Source: Halomonas sp. GT (GTDB taxonomy: Bacteria > Pseudomonadota > Gammaproteobacteria > Pseudomonadales > Halomonadaceae). Taken from it: a stretch of 64,000 bases of DNA. The translations under genes and the position numbers were made by a program. The stretch lies in the NCBI RefSeq assembly GCF_002082565.1, contig NZ_CP020562.1, positions 2,914,001 through 2,978,000 on the forward strand, read 5' to 3'. Under the pieces are notes generated by a model. That model saw only the letters and a list, made by a program, of their open reading frames with translations, was not told where the DNA came from and searched no databases. How positions within the stretch are numbered: position 1 is the stretch's first letter; the number at the start of each line of letters is the position of its first letter. Below are positions 25,223 to 35,215 of this stretch, piece after piece.

Positions 25223-28186
25223 ATGCCGAAAGAAAGCACTAGGTCAAAACGTCTACCCCGTATCCTGATATTCACGCTGTTAAGCGCTTTGGTAGCGGCA
25301 TTAGTATGGATATTTGGCAGTACTTGGCTACTGAATAGCCAATGGTTACCCAAACGGCTTTCTCAGATTGAGGGGGTCGAAGTACGCTGGACAAATGCAA
25401 ACAGCCTTCACCCAGGGCGCTGGGAAGTAGAAAACCTTTACTTGGCTCGGGAAGACAATAGTTTGCCGGTATCTGTTGAAGCTCAACGTGCAACGCTTTC
25501 GCTATCGTTACTGGCACTTCTGCGCGGTGAGCTACACATACAGGCACTCGATGCTAACGGACTTCGCCGCTTGACTGTAGGCGATATTGCTCTTGAGGCA
25601 CAAGGCCAACTTCAGGTGGCAGATACCCAACTAAGTCGCGCGGCGTTAGCTGTTCCAAGTGTATCGTTGGATATCAGCCAAGGTCGCCTAACACGCCTTA
25701 GCGACCAAGCTTCGTTAGTACAAAATATCCAGTTACGCGCAGATGCATCTCTGGACAGTGTTACTACCGCGCAAATTCCCCGCGAAGAGCTCACTACTGA
25801 GCTACTCAGCGCCCTGTCGGCACAACTGACCATCGAGGCGCAAGCAGATGCTTGGGACGTATTTATGCCCTACTTAGAAGCGCTGCCCTGGCTGACACTT
25901 GATGGCCACGGCAACTTAGCGGGTGAGCTTAACCTAAGCGATGGCGAGCTACAGCGTGGTAGCGAGCTAACCTTAAATGCGCCTGAATTGCGCTTATCGG
26001 TGAACGAACAGCGTTTGAAACCGCGCGATTCAGACGAGCTGCACTGGTTGATTGCAGAAGCGCCACCTCCGTTCCACACTGCCGTTGGCGAAGGAACTGT
26101 GCGCTTGGCGGTAGAAAACGATGAGCTTAACTTTTCAACGCAGCTCATCAATGTCGTTTTGGCGGATACCCACCCTTACGCCACCAATACGCAACTTCAC
26201 CTAGCGACCAGCATGCCCAATCAGCGCCTAGACCAACTAGACCTTCCCACTGGCGCCTCACTTGAACTACAGGGCGAGGTCACTCGCCTGGATATGCTTG
26301 ACCGCTACTTGGCACATACATTTGACGGCCAAGGAGTTCGGCTTGCCGGTAACGGTCAAATTGAGGCTAGCGTGACACTACGTGACGCCAAGCCTTATCA
26401 CGCATCGTTAGCAATTCAAGCGCCAACACTTGCGGCTAATTTACTTGATTTCACGGCTCAAGGAAGCGGCTCATTGGCCGCACAACTGTCAAACGAAGAG
26501 GCGATAGACGCGACGCTTACCTTCACTGAAGCCACCCTTATCCACCATCAACGAACGTTGATGGCGGAGGCTGCTATTACGCTGAATGCGCTTAGCCCAC
26601 TGGACCCAGCGCTAGCGCGAGAAAACGCCACTGCTCGCCTTACTTGGCAATCCGCGCGTTTACCCGACATTAGCGTGTTACAAACCTATCTTAAAGCCGC
26701 CATGCCCGACCCAGCACCATTACAGTTACTTAGCGGCCAAGCGACTAGCAGTGGACGGCTCGACTTCAACACCGAGCAAATGCGCGGTGAGATCATTTTA
26801 GAAGGAGAGCAATTAGCCACCCGCTGGCAACACACCGAACAGAAGGGTGAACTGGAAAGCAACGCACAGCTTAGGTTAGCCATTCGCCAAGCGGCTTTGG
26901 ACGGCACAAGGCTTGATATCAGCGGCTCACGACTACGCTGGCAAGTGGCGGATATGCAGTCTACCAACGAGCAATTAGAGAGCATTCTAGTACTCAATGA
27001 CGGCCGCTTTCAGCGCAGCGCCAGTAACGGTGATGAAGATAAACCGCTCAGTGGTGAGTTTTCACTCGAAGGTAGCATTCAGCGGCTGGGATTCTTAAAT
27101 ATCTTTTTACCCGACGCCCATGGCTTGTCAGTTGCGGGCAACGGCCAACTGTTCGCTCAGGGGGCTTTTCGCAATGACCGTTTACTAGCCCCCACCCGCC
27201 TGCGAGTGAATGCCAATCAGCTTGAGGTGGCATTTTTAGATTATGTCGCTACGGGGCGCGGCGAACTGACGGCCCAACTCGCCACCTCTGAACAGGCCCA
27301 GCTTTCGCTTGGGATTCCCCACTTTGCGCTTATGCGACAGGACGATGACCGCCCCCATTTGGAAGGTCGCCACTTTGCCCTTACGACCGAGACTGAACGT
27401 TTTAGTGACGTGCTTGAAGCGCCAGAGCCCGATTTTTTCACTACTCGCATCGCGCTGCCTATTACGGAGGTGCCCGACTTCACTCGCTATAACCGTTATT
27501 TACCTGAAAATGCCGGGGTTACCTTATTGGGCGGCCAAGCCAGCCTAACCAGCGAATGGCTACTGGATGGACTTACCGCTCAGGGAGACATGACACTACG
27601 TGCATTTGGCGCCGAACTAGCGCTACTTGATCAGCAACTAAAGGGCGATGTTGAATTACACCTGCAACTCACCGAAGGTGATCTAGAAACACGGCGCTTC
27701 AACGCCAATGACTCGTTCCTGCGTCTTGAAAACGTCTTCCGGCAAAGCTCGGAAGGTGCACAAGATGCGGGCTGGTGGGTGCAGCTAACAATGGAAGAAG
27801 CACAACTTGAGTGGGATGACCCCATCAGTTTAACCAGCCAACTGCGCCTTGGCATGCGTGACACAGGGCTATTGGCGCGGCTCTTCTTAGCCCGCGCCAG
27901 GCAAAGTGACTGGCTGGGGCGGTTATTAAACGTACATGGCATTAACGGTAACGCGCAGCTTCAGATCAACGGCGAACGCATACGCCTACATAACCTCACG
28001 CTTACCGGCGGTCCACTTTTACTGCTTTCAGATGTCACATTATCCGACAAAAGCGCCAATGGTGCGCTCTACGCACACCTTGGCGCACTAGGGATAGGCG
28101 TAGAGCTGATCGACAGCGAACCCACGTTAAAGGTACTGCAACCAAGACGCTGGTTTGATCGCTGGCGAGAAGCTAATGCGTTTTAA
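25223..28186 (+). CDS. Large AsmA/YdbH-like envelope protein
   Basis: A 987-residue protein with one N-terminal membrane anchor (RILIFTLLSALVAALVWIFG, residues about 13-32) after a short basic stretch. The rest is long, repetitive, beta-rich sequence with alternating polar and hydrophobic residues and repeated blocks such as LDGHGNLAGEL, LAGNGQIEAS, VAGNGQLFA and INGNAQLQ. This is the layout of the AsmA/YdbH/YhdP/TamB proteins that bridge the periplasm and move phospholipids to the outer membrane. The anchored N-terminus and a C-terminal helix-poor end fit YdbH best, but I cannot distinguish family members securely. The start at 25223 follows AAGGAAGCCCGT. Single-gene unit. Confidence 0.7.
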   Translation: MPKESTRSKRLPRILIFTLLSALVAALVWIFGSTWLLNSQWLPKRLSQIEGVEVRWTNANSLHPGRWEVENLYLAREDNSLPVSVEAQRATLSLSLLALLRGELHIQALDANGLRRLTVGDIALEAQGQLQVADTQLSRAALAVPSVSLDISQGRLTRLSDQASLVQNIQLRADASLDSVTTAQIPREELTTELLSALSAQLTIEAQADAWDVFMPYLEALPWLTLDGHGNLAGELNLSDGELQRGSELTLNAPELRLSVNEQRLKPRDSDELHWLIAEAPPPFHTAVGEGTVRLAVENDELNFSTQLINVVLADTHPYATNTQLHLATSMPNQRLDQLDLPTGASLELQGEVTRLDMLDRYLAHTFDGQGVRLAGNGQIEASVTLRDAKPYHASLAIQAPTLAANLLDFTAQGSGSLAAQLSNEEAIDATLTFTEATLIHHQRTLMAEAAITLNALSPLDPALARENATARLTWQSARLPDISVLQTYLKAAMPDPAPLQLLSGQATSSGRLDFNTEQMRGEIILEGEQLATRWQHTEQKGELESNAQLRLAIRQAALDGTRLDISGSRLRWQVADMQSTNEQLESILVLNDGRFQRSASNGDEDKPLSGEFSLEGSIQRLGFLNIFLPDAHGLSVAGNGQLFAQGAFRNDRLLAPTRLRVNANQLEVAFLDYVATGRGELTAQLATSEQAQLSLGIPHFALMRQDDDRPHLEGRHFALTTETERFSDVLEAPEPDFFTTRIALPITEVPDFTRYNRYLPENAGVTLLGGQASLTSEWLLDGLTAQGDMTLRAFGAELALLDQQLKGDVELHLQLTEGDLETRRFNANDSFLRLENVFRQSSEGAQDAGWWVQLTMEEAQLEWDDPISLTSQLRLGMRDTGLLARLFLARARQSDWLGRLLNVHGINGNAQLQINGERIRLHNLTLTGGPLLLLSDVTLSDKSANGALYAHLGALGIGVELIDSEPTLKVLQPRRWFDRWREANAF

Positions 28187-28297
28187 AAATAAACGAAAGA
28201 GAAAATAGCGACGAAAAAAAGAAGCTAGGAAAGAAAAGAGGTTAGGAAGGAAAAGAACGCCCTCCTTTAGCGTTATAGTCAAAGGAAGGCTGCTGGG

Positions 28298-29014
28298 CTA
28301 ACGCTTTTTACGCTCTCGCCGGATCATCCGTACCCGCTCTTTGGCTTTCTGAGGGGTTGATAGCGGTGCCGAAGCCTCATCTTGCGTTTTCGGTGGTAGA
28401 GTTACCCAAGCAAATACCGGTAGCGCTAGGTGCCAGTGAATCGCCGCTAGGCGCAACCCGAGAGTCACTGTTAAGGCGGCTGCAATCGCAACAGTTAGTG
28501 GTGCTTCTAACGCATCGAACGCCACGTACACAATGCCACCCGCCAGGGCTGCCGTTGCATAGATCTCTTCACGGAGCACCATGGGCACTCGCTGGGCTAG
28601 CACATCACGAATCATGCCACCTGCCACACCGGTCATCATACCCATTAATACCGCCACAACGCCGGATGTGCCCAGCAGCAGTGCTTTATGAGTGCCGATG
28701 ACAGTAAAAAGTGCCAGCCCAAACGCATCAGCAACGGGTAGAAAGCCGCGAGAAAGGCGATGAATATAGTGAAACCCCACCAAGGACACACCGACTGTGG
28801 CTAATATCACCCACAAATAGGTCGGATCAGTCACCCAGAAGACCGGGCGAACGCCTAGCACCAAATCCCTGAGCGTGCCGCCGCCAATACCGGTCACCGC
28901 CGCCAGCACCAACATACCGAAGGGATCCATTCGCGAACGGCAGGCCAAAATCACACCTGACAAGGCAAATACGATGACACCCGCCATATCCAACCAGTAA
29001 ATCACACCCGACAC
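28298..29014 (-). CDS. TRIC-family (YadS/YicG type) membrane channel protein
   Basis: A 238-residue protein with seven hydrophobic segments arranged as two related halves. Each half has the glycine-rich channel motif: GIGGGTLRDLVLG and GVAGGMIRDVLA. This is the UPF0126/TRIC family; bacterial homologues form trimeric potassium-permeable cation channels. The C-terminal ~35 residues are basic (KERVRMIRRERKKR) and longer than the core needs. The gene is convergent with the 25223 gene. The 111-nt gap holds a purine-rich stretch and an imperfect hairpin, with no clear terminator. Confidence 0.92.
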   Translation of the reverse strand: MSGVIYWLDMAGVIVFALSGVILACRSRMDPFGMLVLAAVTGIGGGTLRDLVLGVRPVFWVTDPTYLWVILATVGVSLVGFHYIHRLSRGFLPVADAFGLALFTVIGTHKALLLGTSGVVAVLMGMMTGVAGGMIRDVLAQRVPMVLREEIYATAALAGGIVYVAFDALEAPLTVAIAAALTVTLGLRLAAIHWHLALPVFAWVTLPPKTQDEASAPLSTPQKAKERVRMIRRERKKR

Positions 29015-29104
29015 GCGGCTCTCCTTGGAGACATGCTTAATAAGGCGAGCAGGATAGCACTCCTGTGAATACTCGGCTCATCGCTAGGGTAATGAAATCA
29101 CTAA

Positions 29105-29545
29105 TTAGTAGCCGTTCTGTTCCAACCATTCGCGAAGGAAGGCAATTTCACTCTCTTGAGCTGCAACAATATCCTCCGCTAATTGGCGAATTTCAGGATC
29201 TTCACCATACTCCAGCACAATCTCTGCCATGGCGATGGCGCCCTCATGATGGGGAATCATGCCTTTGGCGAAATCTACATCCGGGTCGCCCGTAAATGAC
29301 ATAGCCATATCTTCATGCATACGATCATTGGCAGCTTGATAAGCGTTAACAGCTGGGCTATCACGCTGCTCCAGAACCGAAGCACTATGGTGGCCATGGC
29401 CCACTTGGTGGTTATCACTGTTATGGTGGTCAGCAAAAAGGGAGGGAGTCGCCGTCAAGCCCACCACGGCGCAAGCACCCACTGCTACTTTCAAAGGACT
29501 AAACAACCGCGCATTAGCTAACTTAAACTTTGCATCATCGAGCAT
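29105..29545 (-). CDS. DUF305 family protein (CopM-like, exported)
   Basis: A 146-residue protein with an N-terminal hydrophobic export segment (VAVGACAVVGLTATPSLFA, residues about 19-37) followed by a His-rich region (DHHNSDNHQVGHGHH). The DUF305 core shows MHEDMAMSFTGDPDVDFAKGMIPHHEGAIAMA, split here as DVDFAKGMIPHHEGA and IAMAEIVLEYG. Met and His residues in this core suggest copper binding in the periplasm, as for CopM. The metal is inferred. The start at 29545 has AGGAGAG 8 nt upstream. Its divergent neighbour is the nfeD-like gene. Confidence 0.85.
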   Translation of the reverse strand: MLDDAKFKLANARLFSPLKVAVGACAVVGLTATPSLFADHHNSDNHQVGHGHHSASVLEQRDSPAVNAYQAANDRMHEDMAMSFTGDPDVDFAKGMIPHHEGAIAMAEIVLEYGEDPEIRQLAEDIVAAQESEIAFLREWLEQNGY

Positions 29546-29687
29546 CACAGCAACTCTCCTGACGAGTGATAAAAGCACGAAACCGTAAAGCTTAGAGTGT
29601 AAAACCTATAGGCAGCACACAGGTCAATATGCGTCGAGTAGGTTACGCTAGTGGACAACTTCAACCACAGACTGCATGGGAGCACAC

Positions 29688-30182
29688 ATGGACTGGAATC
29701 CTGCTTATACTTGGCTGGTGATTGCCCTGTTGCTAAGTCTTGCAGAATTAACCTCTGGTGCAATGTTACTGCTTGCACTGGGAATTGCTGCAGCGCTAAC
29801 CGCTGCGGTAACTGCACTGGGATTATCACTGCCCTGGCAGTTGCTTAGCATGGGGATTTTCGCAGGTGTCTTAGTACCTTTGGGCGTTATGGTAATTCGC
29901 CCGCGCTTCTCGCCAAAAGGCGTTGCCTACGGCACGACCGGTACAGGCGTTGAAAAAGGTAACCACTACAAAACGCTGGTTCGCGACTTTGACAACGCAA
30001 CCGGCATTATAGTGAACGGTGATTTTTACCGTTTACGTCTTATCGAGAGCGGTGAGACCGAACTGCCACCAGGAACACGAGTCATCTTTAAACGCTTTGA
30101 AGGTACAACGGCCTTAGTGACGCTGACACCTTCATCAGGCGCTAGCCCCCAGGATGCAATTTCCCCACGCAAGGAGCCATAA
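29688..30182 (+). CDS. NfeD family membrane protein
   Basis: A 164-residue protein: two or three N-terminal membrane helices (WLVIALLLSLAELTSGAML, ALGIAAALTAAVTALGL, LLSMGIFAGVLVPLGVMV) and a soluble C-terminal OB-fold domain (GVEKGNHYKTLVRDFDNATGI onward, with a final VIFKRFEGTTALVT strand). This is the short NfeD form (YbbJ type), which partners with SPFH proteins. The SPFH gene qmcA follows 2 nt later, confirming the pair. The start at 29688 has GGGAG 5 nt before. Together they are thought to organise membrane microdomains or quality control. Confidence 0.9.
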   Translation: MDWNPAYTWLVIALLLSLAELTSGAMLLLALGIAAALTAAVTALGLSLPWQLLSMGIFAGVLVPLGVMVIRPRFSPKGVAYGTTGTGVEKGNHYKTLVRDFDNATGIIVNGDFYRLRLIESGETELPPGTRVIFKRFEGTTALVTLTPSSGASPQDAISPRKEP

Positions 30183-30184
30183 AC

Positions 30185-31242
30185 ATGAATAATCTCATGG
30201 ATTTATCAATTAGCCCAGGCCTGATCATCAGCCTGATTATTGTCGTTATTGGCGTGCTCATCATCTCAAAAGGATTGGTCATTGTTCGCCAATCAGAAGT
30301 GATGGTGATTGAACGACTAGGTTCCTTTCATCGCGTGCTTGAAAGCGGCATCAATATCATTATTCCGTTTATTGAGCAGCCACGCGCGATCACGATGTTG
30401 CGTTATCGCAAGATGGGCGAAGATTACACAGCGATTACCAGCGATGAAATCCGTATTGACCGCCGTGAAACGGTCATGGACTTCCCTGGCCAACCGGTCG
30501 TCACCACGGATAACGTCACCGTGAGAATCAATGGTGCTCTTTACTATCAAATTATCGACCCTAAACGGGCTGTCTATGAAGTAGAGAATATGAGTCAAGC
30601 CGTCGAGGTCTTAGCGAAAACCACACTTCGCTCAGTGGTCGGTAAAATGGAACTAGATAAACTGTTTGAGTCTCGTGCCGAAGTTAACAATGAAATCCAG
30701 GCAGCGATGGAAGAGCCCGCTTCCAAGTGGGGTGTCAAAATATCCCGGTAGAGGTGCAAGATATCGCCATGCCAGAAGAGGTGGAGTCTGCAATGCGCCT
30801 GCAGATGGCCGCTGAGCGTAAACGCCGCGCGACAGTGACAGAAGCAGAAGGTGAAAAATCTGCGGCCATTGCAATGGCTCAAGGCCAGCGTGAATCAGCC
30901 ATTCTTAACGCCCAGGGTGATAAAGAGTCGGCAATTTTACGCGCTCAAGGTGAGCAGGAATCCATTAAGCTCGTGCTTAGCGCCATCGGCGACAGCGAAG
31001 AGAACAAGCGCACCGTGGTGGGCTATCTACTTGGCCAAAGCTATATCAAAGGGCTCCCCAACATGGCGAAAGATGGTGAGCGGGTATTCGTGCCTTACGA
31101 ATCCTCTGCTCTACTGGGGTCAATGGGCATGTTCCGTGAAATGGCGGGATCACCTGAAGATACTGTCGCTAATCATTTAAAAAATCGCAACAGCAGCGAG
31201 AACGGCTTTCGCAGTGGCATCGTCGGCGGCGCATCCACTTAA
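30185..31242 (+). pseudogene. qmcA: SPFH/stomatin-like protein QmcA, interrupted by a one-base frameshift
   Basis: The 5' part (30185-30751) encodes an N-terminal membrane helix (LIISLIIVVIGVLIISKGLV) and the SPFH domain through GVKISR, then hits TAG. The 3' part resumes in another frame with VEVQDIAMPEEVESAMRLQM and runs to 31242 as the coiled-coil and C-terminal region (QGQRESAILNAQGDKESAIL). Restoring one G in the GG at 30747-30748 joins KISR directly to VEVQD, as in intact homologues. So one base is missing. It is paired with the nfeD-like gene upstream, with ribosome site AAGGAG. It may be a true mutation or an error in the sequence; see the findings on the whole segment. Confidence 0.85.
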
Positions 31243-31325
31243 CATGCTAGTTCAATAATACGGCGCTGGTTGCTATTTCAATCAGCTACGCAAAACTTGC
31301 CAAGGCTGGGCCAGCAGAGGCTCAG

Positions 31326-31402
31326 TCTCCTTATCTCCTTCTCTCCTTCTCTCCTTATCTCCTTCTCTCCTTCTCTCCTTCTCTCCTTCTCTCCTTCTCT
31401 CC
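31326..31402. repeat. Octanucleotide tandem repeat, 9.6 units
   Basis: Nine full units of TCTCCTTC (two as TCTCCTTA) plus TCTCC are in perfect tandem, period 8. The array lies in the 326-bp gap between qmcA (ends 31242) and the broken GGDEF gene (starts 31569). No other gene is seen in that gap. Because 8 is not a multiple of 3 it would shift a frame, but no convincing coding frame crosses it. Confidence 0.95.
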
Positions 31403-31568
31403 GAAACATTTCTTAACGTTGAAGGAACTACCATCGCCTTAGGCATATTTTTAGTTAAACTGGGAAGATGCTTTAGTGTTTGCCTCATGTGCGCCTCAAT
31501 CAGCTCTCAGGCTTTGATTGAAGTACTTATCAGCAGAGGGATCATAATCAGGAGATTAGACGTTCATC

Positions 31569-33358
31569 ATGCTGCCTCGTTGGCTTGCCATACGTCATTG
31601 CACTCAGCTGCTCCTTATACTGACCACGCTTGTGATGCTTCCAAGTGGGCTTTTCGCTGCTTCCCCGCCACAACCACTGCAAAGTTGGGAGTATCGCTGG
31701 GGCGACTCTCCACAGGATTCAAATAGCCATCCACGTTGGCTACAAAGCACTACAGCAGAATGGCAAACCATTGATTCCCCTCCAACCCGCCCGGCCGCGA
31801 GGGGCACGAGCATCTCTGGTTACGCACAACACTGCCCGCTGGCGACTGGAACGACCCTGTTCTCTTTATTACCAGCATTAACCTTATCGGGCAGGTTTAT
31901 CTGGGCGACGAACTCATCTATCAATACGGCGAGTTTGACGATCAGGGAAAAGGAGACTTTGCTGGCTGGCCGTGGCATATGATCGATTTACCCGACGATG
32001 CCGCCGGGCAACCACTCACCTTTCGACTCTATTCGTACTACACCAGCATTGGCTTATGGGGCCAAGTCCAGGTAATGGAGCGTATTGATGTACTGAAACA
32101 AGTCATTCATGACTCTGCTCAAGATCTTGGCGTGAGTGCACTGGTAATGGTACTAGCGATCCTGGCGGCTATTTTCGCTTTGATAGGACCGCAGCGCCAA
32201 GGCTTCGGTGCCATTGCGCTTTTTGCCTTTGCCTCAGGGCTAATGTTGCTTGCTGAAACGCCAGCTCGCCAGCTAATTTCAGATGGCGCTCTGGGTTGGG
32301 ACATGCTGCGCGCCGGAAGTTACTATACCCTGCCAGTGGCATTGGGGTTGCTACTCAGCGACTGGCTGGAAGGCACTGCAAAACGGTGGATAACACGGTT
32401 ATGGGTTATCCACTCAATATACCTCGTTTTCGCTATGAGTTTGGTGCAGCTTGGTGTCATCAGCCTTTCACTCACGTTTCCCATCTTTGACGTAATGCTA
32501 GCCATCACACTTCCTATGATGCTGGTGCTCGCACTGATGCGCTTTCAACGGTTGACGCTCGAACAGCGGCTACTGTAGTGAGCTTTATGTTTTATGCACC
32601 ATTGCTGCTAGCCGATATGATTGTTGCCCACGGCTTTGTGACCTGGCGCAGCGTTCCATTGAGCTATGGCACGTTAGCTTTCGCTGTCGCAAACGCTGCT
32701 ATTTTTCTATGGCATTATCGCCACACTCAACAACAGCTTGCGCTAGCGAATGAAACCCTTGAGCACAAGTAGCGTCCCGTACTGCTGACCTTGACCGACT
32801 CGTTCAGGAGTTAGATAGCTATCCCGCAAAGATCCTTTAACGGGCTGCATAATCGTCGTCATTTCGACACCCGCATATGAGCACCAGTGCCAGCAGGTAC
32901 ACAGCATACCAGCCAACTCTCTATACTCATGCTGGATGTGGACTATTTCAAACAGATAACGACGATTTTGGTCATGATGCAGGAGACGCCGTTTTGGTAG
33001 AGATTTCACGGCTGCTGCGACAACACCTACGCGATCTCGACGTCATCTGCCGCTTCGGAGGGGAGGAATTTGTTGCCTTGCTGCCTGAAACATCGCGAAT
33101 TGCTGCCGAATCCAGGCAAAAGCGCTACTGCTATCCATCTCAAAGACAGCATTTGCTCATCAGAATTACCGCTCCGGCAAATAACGCTTTCCTGCGGCAT
33201 AGCCACTTACCCTGATCACACCCAAGACCCAAAAAGTTGCTTCGACTTGCCGACGAGCACTTTATCAAGCAAAACACAGCGGGCGAAACCGCTGTGTTAT
33301 TTGGGAAGACTCCTTGAAGATCAAGGCTTTTTATTCAGTAAACAGCAGACCGCTATGA
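31569..33358 (+). pseudogene. Membrane-bound diguanylate cyclase (GGDEF), broken by many one-base deletions
   Basis: The rebuilt product has a signal peptide (LLILTTLVMLPSGLFA), an extracellular sensing domain (LWLRTTLPAGDWNDPVLFI, VYLGDELIYQYGEF), seven or so membrane helices (about 32118-32720), and a GGDEF domain: [47 protein letters not shown]. To read it through, one base must be added at about eight places: the C4 run at 31777-31780, before the TAGs at 32576 and 32770, A3 at 32828-32830, G3 at 32842-32844, near 32950, A5 near 33231 and near 33258. Part of the linker near 32880 also looks altered. The GGEEF active site would make c-di-GMP in an intact copy. As read, no functional protein can be made. 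Confidence 0.85.
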
Positions 33359-33377
33359 ACACGGTTGGCCTGGTTTG

Positions 33378-34723
33378 TTAAGCAGCATCTGTCTTCAAAA
33401 AGTGCTCCACAAACACTTGGTAGTCTTGAGATACACAGTCGGCATAGGCAATTGCTAGAGTCGACACCACCTCAATAAACTGCGCTTCGCGACTTCTAAA
33501 CGCTGGCATACTGCGTTGGCAAATGGTGCTGAATGACCACGTGATGGCCTGGGCACCGCGCAGATGCTCACGTGCGAGAATTTCACCCCATTGGCTCGCT
33601 AGCTTGCGGTAAGACTCCCCCTGAAAGCTTGTGAGTAGCCATGTCTTTTTAAACGGGAGCGCTCTCGAACCGGAAAAAACTTTCCATTCATGGTCAAGCC
33701 AACCCAAGTAGGCATCTGGGTGTCTGCAATGGCATGAAATGCCGCTGCATGGCGAATGCCTTCATTAGGAAATAGCTTTCGCCACGCCTGTTGATGGGCC
33801 TTATTCATTAGGCCATAAGCTTCCGGGGTTACTTGCTCTTTAACATCTAAGATAACGTCGTCGTGTTCATGATCCGCACCGCCCTCGATCAAAACGTAAT
33901 AACGCTCCACACCTAACGAGCCCGTTCCCGCATCCAGGCGGCGAGCGGTGTCTTTTACACGAAAGTGCTTTGGGTCGTTCTCTTTGATCGGATGCTGTAA
34001 CGTTTGTTGATACTCTTGCTCAATCAAACGACGCAGCTGGCTGGCGACATCTGCTGGTAAGTTCGCAAGCTTCCCAGAACGTTCAGCGAACACACGCCCT
34101 TTCTGACTATCGAGGGTTGTCCATTTTTCCAACATGCGCGCCCGACTCTGCTTATCGGCGACGTTGCTCATGAAAGGCTTGAGTGGGCCTTTGGCACTAT
34201 CCAGAGTCACCGCATCAATGGGCTGCTCTTCAGCAAGAATACCGTTATCTAGAGTTCCTTGGGTATAAGTAGCTAGCGTGTGGATGTACCCCTTTAACAG
34301 CTTTTTCAGTGCTTTGTCAGTCGCTTTAGAACTTAGCCCTGCGTTTTCACGGCTGTCCAGTACCACGCTGATCGCCAGCCGCCATACATCGTATTGATAG
34401 TCACCTATCAATGCGTCATCGAAGTCATCCATACCGTAGCGCACTTGGTCGTCGTGGTGTCCATAAGCGCCGAAATTATAAACGTGCGCATCACCTTGAA
34501 GCCACGTTTGGGTATTAGGCCATCCACCAAATAGCGCAAAGCGCCAGTCATGCCAAACGTCTTGCCAATACAAGTGATTAGTTCCACGAAAGAATCGGTA
34601 GGGAGACACGGCCATTTTGGCGTACTTTGCTTGGCGGTGCGCTGCATTGAGCGGCGAATTCACCTGCTGAATTGCCTCAATCACTTGTTGTGGGCGGTTA
34701 TGCCCGGTTAATGCATGGCTCAT
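33378..34723 (-). pseudogene. DUF2252 family protein with a one-base frameshift
   Basis: The 5' part (34723 down to about 33655) encodes a DUF2252 protein, a family with a distant kinase-like fold: YRFFRGTNHLYWQDV, LQGDAHVYNFGAYG, MDDFDDALIGDYQYDVWRLA, then GVERYYVLIEGG. After FFPVRERS the frame runs into an unrelated tail and stops at 33599. In another frame the sequence continues PFKKTWLLTSFQGESYRKLASQWGE, the expected C-terminus, to a stop at 33378. Adding one C to the run at 33655-33657 (GGG on the + strand) restores it. Function of the family is unknown. The broken gene follows the broken GGDEF gene, convergent with it. Confidence 0.85.
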
Positions 34724-34804
34724 CGCGGTGCCTTTATCGGTGCGTAAAAAGCAGTCTGCTATTAGCGTAGGCGATAAACGTTAACAGAATAAGTCATTCA
34801 CAAA

Positions 34805-35185
34805 TTATGCCCATGCCCAGCTAACTAGCGCCGCCAGGTTAATCAGCACCGTCATCCAGAATACACGCCTGAAAGCGCGCTTTTGTGTTTTGTGGCGAAG
34901 CCATTGCTGTGCAACCATTGCCCCAGGCCAGCCGCCCAATAGTGACAACACATGCAAGGTATTTTCGGAAATCCGCTGCGCGTTTTTTTGTGCAGCGGAT
35001 TTATCTAATGCATAGGCAAGACATGTCACCACGCTGACCGCTAGGTAGATGAACAGCAACCACATGGGTAGCTTTTCGATGACGACCGCGGCGGCCAGTA
35101 GCGCGAAAAATATCAGCGTTATTAACAGTGACCGACTCGCGGTGCCTTTCATGTGCCGAGGAGAGCTAGCCTTTCTATTCAACAT
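34805..35185 (-). CDS. DUF1294 family membrane protein, without the cold-shock domain
   Basis: A 126-residue protein with hydrophobic helices LLITLIFFALLAAAVVI, LLFIYLAVSVVTCLAYALD and a last one near the C-terminus. DUF1294 marks are YALDKSAAQKNAQRISENTLHVLSLLGGWPGA (split here as YALDKSAAQKNAQRISE and LHVLSLLGGWPGA). Many relatives carry an N-terminal cold-shock domain; here there is only a short basic stretch, so this is the stand-alone form. The start at 35185 has AAAGGAG 10 nt upstream; the longer frame has no ribosome site. Role unknown. Confidence 0.85.
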   Translation of the reverse strand: MLNRKASSPRHMKGTASRSLLITLIFFALLAAAVVIEKLPMWLLFIYLAVSVVTCLAYALDKSAAQKNAQRISENTLHVLSLLGGWPGAMVAQQWLRHKTQKRAFRRVFWMTVLINLAALVSWAWA

Positions 35186-35215
35186 GAGTGTTTTGCTCCT
35201 TTCCTTGAGCCTCAA

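Noticed and set aside
30740..30760. Programmed frameshift in qmcA
   Set aside because: No slippery heptamer with downstream structure; homologues read through in one frame, and neighbouring genes show the same type of lesion.
31282..31488. Minus-strand open frame with RRREGDKE repeats
   Set aside because: It is just the translation of the octanucleotide array, without ribosome site or conserved sequence.
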